A stretch of DNA of 64,000 nt. Source: Rhizophagus irregularis (taxonomy: Eukaryota > Glomeromycota > Glomeromycetes > Glomerales > Glomeraceae). Each line of letters begins with the position of its first letter. Position 1 is the first letter of the stretch. The position numbers and the translations under genes are program-made. The notes beneath the pieces were generated by a model. It was not told the DNA's origin and searched no databases. It saw only the letters and a list, made by a program, of their open reading frames with translations. The stretch covers positions 5,332,001 through 5,396,000 of the forward strand of contig NC_089434.1 in assembly GCF_026210795.1 (NCBI RefSeq), given 5' to 3'. Of this stretch, positions 58,439 to 64,000 are shown piece by piece.

Positions 58439-59566
58439 AAAGCTGCCATTTCGACAATCCCCTCCCCTTCCTTTTTCCACACAGTAATTTTAAGATAAAA
58501 GGGCTTTAAGTTTTAAAATAATTGGGCTTATGTAAATTATGCTTTAAGATTTTAATACGTTTTTTAATATATGTAAATAATATATAAATTATTAATATTA
58601 TGTAAATTTATATATGTATATAGAATATAGAATAAATAAATAAAATTGAAAGAAAGAAATATTTTATAATGAAAAATCATTTGCATATTTTTATTAATGA
58701 TATTCATATATATAAAGTATTACGTAAAATTATCTTATAAAATAACTATAAAGAAAATTGTACATAAACAACTAATTTTTTTTATATAAGGAAAAAAAGA
58801 ACAAAAATTCTAAAAAAATTTCAATACGTTAAAGTTGTAAATCACCCTTCAGGAAAAAAATAAAATAAAAAAAGTCAAAAGTTTTTAACACGTTTTATCA
58901 TTATATACACTGATAGGTTGACATATTGTAATTGTCTCCCAAATTGGTAATTTGAATTTGTTTCACCAAATTTTGATTTGGTTAAGTATCTTATTTTTTC
59001 TAAATAACTTACTTTAATTGTAGGTACCCTTTTTTTTTCTTTCAAAAATTATATTTTATAAATAGTGTTGCATAATAAGATCATTTCTTTAAAGTTAATT
59101 AACTTGTCCATTTTTGTTAAAGCCTAAAATTACGGGGATTAAATTCCGTAAAAAAAAAGCCTTTTTAATGATAATTTATACTAATAAAGACATTAATATC
59201 TAAATTTGATAGAGGCTAACTATAATTTATATTCATCACTTCTTGTATTATTAGAAGGAAAGTGACAAATGGCTCACGTGGTTATACCACATATAATAAT
59301 GTACTAACTGCGTCTTAGTTGAAAGTTGTCATATTTCTCTTATTTTTAAATTTTGTTTATAAAGGTGTGACAAATTAACGAATTTGTATTTCCTTTGACA
59401 TGATACTTCATTTAGTTTTATTCTTTATTTTAAACCCTTTTTTTTTATGGTTAATTCTGAAACGTCTATATGTATTGAAGCTTCTAATATGTATGCTTAT
59501 ATAAATTCAAAAAAAAAAAAATAATAAAACTTATGAAATTACATCTTTTACGCCATTTAATTTTTT
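58439..59566. other. AT-rich intergenic region
   Basis: Apart from the presumed 3' end of the HMG gene (about 58630-58650), nothing is recognised. Confidence 0.4.
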
Positions 59567-59691
59567 TTAGTCTCTTTTATCTGCTCCTTTCAAAGGCATG
59601 CTTTCGTTTTCTTTATGCATTACTTGCGTAGACGCCTTTAGAACCCATTTATCAAAAGAAAATTTTTTACGCCCACGGGTTTCTGTCGAAC
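59567..59691 (-). CDS. Possible last exon of an unidentified gene
   Basis: A minus-strand acceptor TTTTTGTACTCATTAG precedes an open piece reading STETRGRKKFSFDKWVLKAS then TQVMHKENESMPLKGADKRD and stop. The charged composition is coding-like. No upstream exon could be found in 59700-61000, which is repeat-rich, so this may be a stranded exon. Confidence 0.3.
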
Positions 59692-59699
59692 CTAATGAG

Positions 59700-59840
59700 T
59701 ACAAAAATGTTGTTTAGTTGGTACAAAAAATTTATACATGATACATGTTTTGGCTGGTACAAAAAAAGTTGTTTGGTTGGTACAAGAATTGTTTATACAT
59801 AATTTAAATGGTATTATACATGTTTTAGTTGGTACAATTA
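59700..59840 (+). repeat. TTGGTACAA repeats
   Basis: Four spaced copies of TTTRGYTGGTACAA occur between 59711 and 59837, with a TATACATG motif in between. Confidence 0.65.
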
Positions 59841-60648
59841 TCGTGTGAATTTTTTAAATTGATGTGATACGATAATGTATGTAGTTTAACTATTAGATTG
59901 CATATACATAAATATTTTTTTAACAATGGAAACTGTATTGTGTTTTTATTGTCATACAATATGATATGATGTGGAATGTTCATGGAGATTCCGAAATTTT
60001 GAATTAGGAAATGACTTATCACACTTATCACATATATCACGTGCATATGAAATTTTTTAATTCGTTAAATGAAAAAAACGAAAAAATTATAATAATTTAA
60101 TGCCAGTTTTTAATCCATTGTATACATGAAATAGATTTAATTCTTAAGAATTTACGTTACAAATTTACAATATGGGTTGAACCTATTATTCGTTCAAGTT
60201 CCTCTAACTTCCAAATAGACATCAAATACATCAAATGTTTTTAAAACAAAATTATGATTTATTAGAATAAACAGAATTATAAAAAGTACAAATAATAATA
60301 ATAGTAAAGGGGATGAAGGGGATTATTTTAAAAGATCCATTACTTAATATAATAAATGAATAATAGCTCACGGATATATAAAAAATCGATTACTTTGTTA
60401 ACAAATGCCGGAATCTCTCATTGTCTAGTAGATTTGTGTAAGTATTTGTTAGAATACATCATCTAAAGATTAAAGAAACAAAGGGTGATACAATTCCCTA
60501 AATATACCTAATGGAATTACGCTCGTTGCAGTCCCTATTTTCAAATCCCCCAGCAATTAAAACGGAATTGTTTTTACAGAACGCGTCATCGTCTCCTTAA
60601 GGGAGAAATTAACAAATCCGGAACCTCTCAAAATTCATGATTCACAAG

Positions 60649-60862
60649 TAGTGTTTCGATCCGGATAAAACCTCAAATATTTTAACGTGGGATTATGATT
60701 AAAAAAGGTTACAAATTTCGGCTTTGAGTGGACTATAATTTCGGCCAGAATTAAAATAATATTATTCCATAAATTTTTATTAATTTTGGTGGTCCCAGCC
60801 TAAATTAACCGAGCCGGTATCCGGATAAAAACCGGATAAAACCGCTACGGATCGAAACTCTA
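60649..60862. mobile_element. hAT-family MITE, 214 bp
   Basis: An exact 8-bp target duplication TTCACAAG (60641-60648 and 60863-60870) flanks terminal inverted repeats TAGTGTTTCGATCCG (left) and TAGAGTTTCGATCCG (right, reverse strand), 14 of 15 identical. Subterminal CCGGATAAAAC motifs repeat at both ends. There is no coding capacity. It also contains a TTTCGGCCAGAATTA motif. The sequence just upstream (60510-60640) has a coding-like + frame (NGITLVAVPIFKSPSN, stop, NGIVFTERVIVSLREK) that it interrupts. Confidence 0.9.
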
Positions 60863-61089
60863 TTCACAAGGGGGTACGCTAAAAAAACAAAGCACGGATG
60901 AGTATACGTAAGAATATATATATATATGTGAATATCTAATACAATATAAAATATATACCGATGAATGCAATATAATACCTACGAATAATCAAAAGAGCGT
61001 CTCATTTCATCAATCCTCAAGATCTATCTAATTCATTTATCATACTGGGAAGAACTACTCGCCTAATGATACACAGATACAGTACTATT

Positions 61090-62300
61090 CTGCATCGACA
61101 CCACCGTTAAGCTGGATAGTTTCATCAATTTGACCTATATTGGCTTCTTCTGTGGCGAAGATGATTGTTATGTCGTTTCATTTGACACTCCTGTTACAGA
61201 AACAATATTCTTTACTTGATGAAATTGCTAACAAATCATCTTGGATGGTGAGGCAATCGCAAAATCACCACCATCAACGATTGCATCTTCCTCATCGAGA
61301 ATCTCCTAAGTAGAATCATCTTTATCAGCAGTTATAATAGACTTAGTAGTTGTTATCACGTTTAAGGAGGAGGAAGTATGAACTGGCTTATATTTCCTTG
61401 TAGAAGTAGACTTTAATTTTAGTAGGTTTATAGCGGATTTACTCGTCTTCAAATTCTATGATAGCGTCGAGTGGTTTTTTGATTACCATGTGTTGATCTT
61501 GATGGCATCGCTCACATCATCGATTTTTGGTCAACCAAAAGCTTTTTGTTTTGACCTATATTTATTTATATGTCCAATTGACCTCCCATGAACGTAAATT
61601 ATGCAGGTGCACAAATAGAAAGGAATCTGTGATTGGCATAAGATTACATAAGATTCCGCTACCGTTGTGATCCATAGATAGATCGCCAGTAGAAGGCCCT
61701 CAGTTTCATGCGCGTATCTCGTTCTTGTCTCAACCAAATCACCATTACATTTCTTACAAAACACTGGTCCATAGTCCTAGGTTTTGTTGAATTAGCAGAT
61801 GCCGACGTAGTCTTTAATCGATTACTTTCTTGTTTGGTTTAGCCTTTTACGATAGGAAGTGGTTTGCCGAGTAAGCACATTTCTACATTTTAAGATATTT
61901 CTTTCGAGTAACTTCAACTTTTATAGAAACAGCATTGATCCCCACCGAATTATCCTGAACTTAAATTATAAGTAATATTCGTTTGTCCTCTTCTGATACG
62001 CCATCATCATCTGTGCTTTTTTGATCGAGATTGATTTAATAGCACGATTATTAGAAGATTATCTAATGCTGCTTTTTGTTCACGTTTCGTTTTCTTGAGA
62101 GGTAAAGTGGCTTTGAATCTTCATCTCAAAATCAACCATCATCATCAATCTTTGTTTTAGAGCTTCTCGGTTATTGCTTTTGGAGTTGTTTCTGTAGCAT
62201 TTCTCAAATGCCTAGTAGTAGATCTTGTTGTATTAGAGCGCTTGTGTTCTTTCCTTAGTTGTTAACATTGGTTGTTAACATTGGTTCGTATTCAAATTAG
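61090..62300 (-). pseudogene. Decayed Ser/Thr/Lys-rich ORF
   Basis: Minus-strand reading near 61450-61100 gives KSTSTRKYKPVHTSSSLNVI, TTTKSIITADKDDST, stop, EILDEEDAIVDGGDFAIASP and further pieces split by stops. Farther upstream, 61764-61531 gives FCKKCNGDLVETRTRYAHE, with a C-x2-C that may be half of a zinc site. KKTKREQKAALDN lies near 62080. The pieces are coding-like but contain several stops. The family was not recognised. Confidence 0.4.
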
Positions 62301-62778
62301 GTGGTTTTCTTCGATTAAGAGAGCGATATAGAGTAGATCTTTGAAGCAGAGATTTCTGTAAAGTAGAAACTTTGGAGCATTGTAATCAGCGAGTTCTCTC
62401 ATCTGAATACCGGCTGATTTAGGATTAACTATTACAACTAAGAACTTATTTATTGCAATATATAATTAATTATGTATTTAAAACTTTTGTTACGTACATA
62501 ATGTATATCATTTTCTTAAATCCTTTAAATTTTAGACTTTAAAGATTGTTAAGATGCTTTGGGATTCTAATTACATTAGAGCACCACTTCGGGTAGCACA
62601 ACTGCATATATGCAGATGACAAATAGAGATCAGGGAGATCAGGGTCCCTGAAATATATATAAACAGCGCGAACTCAACCATCACGAGACCAAGTAACATA
62701 AACATCACCACATCACCTGTACTACTCGATCTAGTATATGTTCTCAAGTCTCAACTTCTTCATCTTCGATTTGAATAG

Positions 62779-62820
62779 TGGCTGAACGCCTCTAAGTCGG
62801 AATCCATTGCCAGAATGGGA
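62779..62820 (+). rRNA. Large-subunit rRNA fragment (near the 3' end)
   Basis: GGCTGAACGCCTCTAAGTCG followed by GAATCCATTGCCAGAA matches the universally conserved eukaryotic LSU segment GGCTGAACGCCTCTAAGTCA followed by GAATCC, with small differences. The sequences on both sides do not continue as recognisable rRNA, so this is a displaced fragment and not a working rRNA gene. Confidence 0.75.
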
Positions 62821-63109
62821 CTTTTTTTTTATTTAACTTCTCCTATAAATTCTATACGTTGTCACAAATCCTATTGTGAAAACTATTATTTAGTTGGACG
62901 AGAGTATGAAGCATCGATAAGTAAGAATATTCCTAAATTTATTGATAATTGATTCAAATAATTTAAATTATTTATATCAAAAATCTCACAATCTTTGTAG
63001 AAAGTTACTTCACAGTTCGAACTACAGAATCAGATAGTACTATTATTGAATTCCAACTTTAGCAACAAATACTTTTAAACGATCTATAATCAATCTTTGT
63101 TCAATGGTA

Positions 63110-63697
63110 CTTGTTCGGGATCCTAAACATTGCAGTGACTATCGCTCATTTCTTAACATTTGGCACGACATCAGTTCAATCTGGTAATTTTCTAAAAGAA
63201 ATTACTCGCAATGATGGATCATTAAAATTATGCTGCATCATATAGAACTTTTTACATCAAATTTAAGGTAATTTTTATATCCATTTTTTTTAGATATCAT
63301 TTAATTATTTGATCTAGACCAAATAGGTTTAATTTATAATAATATTATAATTGATTTAATAGGCAAATGATGATAATTATTTAGTAAAACTATATATATA
63401 TTATCCCAGCTTAATGGATTCGTATGGTAATGAATACTTTTTTTGCATTTATGATGATTTCATATCAACATTAGCCAGAAATTATTCTGATTTTATTGAT
63501 ATTTTCTCGCAGGAAGAGTTGATAGTATTGTCATTGAAAAGCCTATTGTGAATATTATTCTTTATTTCCTTGGAAAGGATGTCGTGAACACTTTTGGAAT
63601 GACTGGACAAATAAATCCAGATTACGATTTCGCTGAAATAATCCAAATGCCTGCCAAAATCATAAAATTCTTAAGGAGAAAACGATTGGCATTTTGA
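63110..63697 (+). pseudogene. Gene-like relic at the right edge, unidentified
   Basis: The first piece (63115-63190) reads RDPKHCSDYRSFLNIWHDIS. A second exon-like piece follows a TTTTCTCGCAG acceptor (63512) and reads GRVDSIVIEKPIVNIILYFL, GKDVVNTFGMTGQINPDYDF, AEIIQMPAKIIKFLRRKRLA, F and TGA at 63695-63697. It is coherent and coding-like. The upstream part is broken by stops, so it is either a pseudogene or a gene with introns I could not place. No family is recognised. Confidence 0.4.
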
Positions 63698-64000
63698 AGA
63701 AGTGAAGGAAACTTGTATGAATAGGTGTTATGTTAAATGGATTATTGTTTTTTTTATTCTGATTTTAACTATTCAAGGATATCAGTTATTTCTTGATCAC
63801 GTAATATGTGTAATATGGATGGAATGTGAAATTCTTTATTGATGAAGTTAAGTTTGGTGTGACACGAGAATTATTATTTGTATTTGTAATTAAAGGAGAT
63901 GAGGAAGGTGAACGTTAAATTCTTTATTGAAGTTGATCAGGAGTGTTTAGAATTATTATTTTATTATTTTTTTCTTATTTTGTGTAGGCGAGGGAGATAA

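Overview
The window is strongly AT-rich eukaryotic DNA with short GT-AG introns, dense transposon debris and few intact genes. The best match is an arbuscular mycorrhizal fungus of the Rhizophagus/Glomeromycotina type. The reasons are an intronless MATA_HMG-like HMG-box gene, fragments of Argonaute genes (a family amplified in these fungi), a LINE family with an RNase H and zinc-finger C-terminus, a TTAGGG-like telomeric motif and the base composition. This assignment is inference; no search was run.

Three loci look intact and identifiable: a three-exon CENP-W-like kinetochore histone-fold gene (12145-12561, +), a six- or seven-exon TPX2-family spindle gene (34321-36131, -) and the HMG-box gene (58133-58438, +). 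A fourth small spliced gene (39624-40078, +) is plausible but unrecognised.

Layout. 1-8420: a non-autonomous hAT element (445-1719) inserted in repeat copy A. 8420-13630: retroelement and Argonaute debris around CENP-W. 13630-18605: repeat copy B, homologous to copy A but with an inverted internal block and extra insertions, one of which carries an Argonaute linker fragment. 19000-27000: AT-rich low-complexity DNA with no convincing gene. 27200-29500: a foldback and proline-rich repeat locus, then a broken zinc-finger gene. 30500-31570: a LINE relic. 31770-33870: a truncated, frameshifted XPF/ERCC4 DNA-repair pseudogene with its introns. 34011-34191: a retroelement insertion with a 19-bp target duplication. 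34321-36131: TPX2. 36290-37453: a probable longer relative of that retroelement and a possible solo LTR. 39400-45000: a small spliced gene and transposon relics. 45900-49430: a degenerate array holding a 38-bp G-rich minisatellite. 53290-55068: a second LINE relic. 58-64 kb: HMG gene, a clean hAT MITE, a decayed Ser/Thr/Lys-rich ORF, a piece of large-subunit rRNA and a gene-like relic at the edge.

The genes do not form a pathway. CENP-W and TPX2 both act in mitosis but lie 22 kb apart with repeats between them, so this is probably coincidence. The overall picture is a repeat-rich accessory compartment in which fragments of host genes (Argonaute, XPF, LSU rRNA) have been copied and are decaying. 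Unusually frequent frameshifts could also partly reflect indel errors in the assembly.
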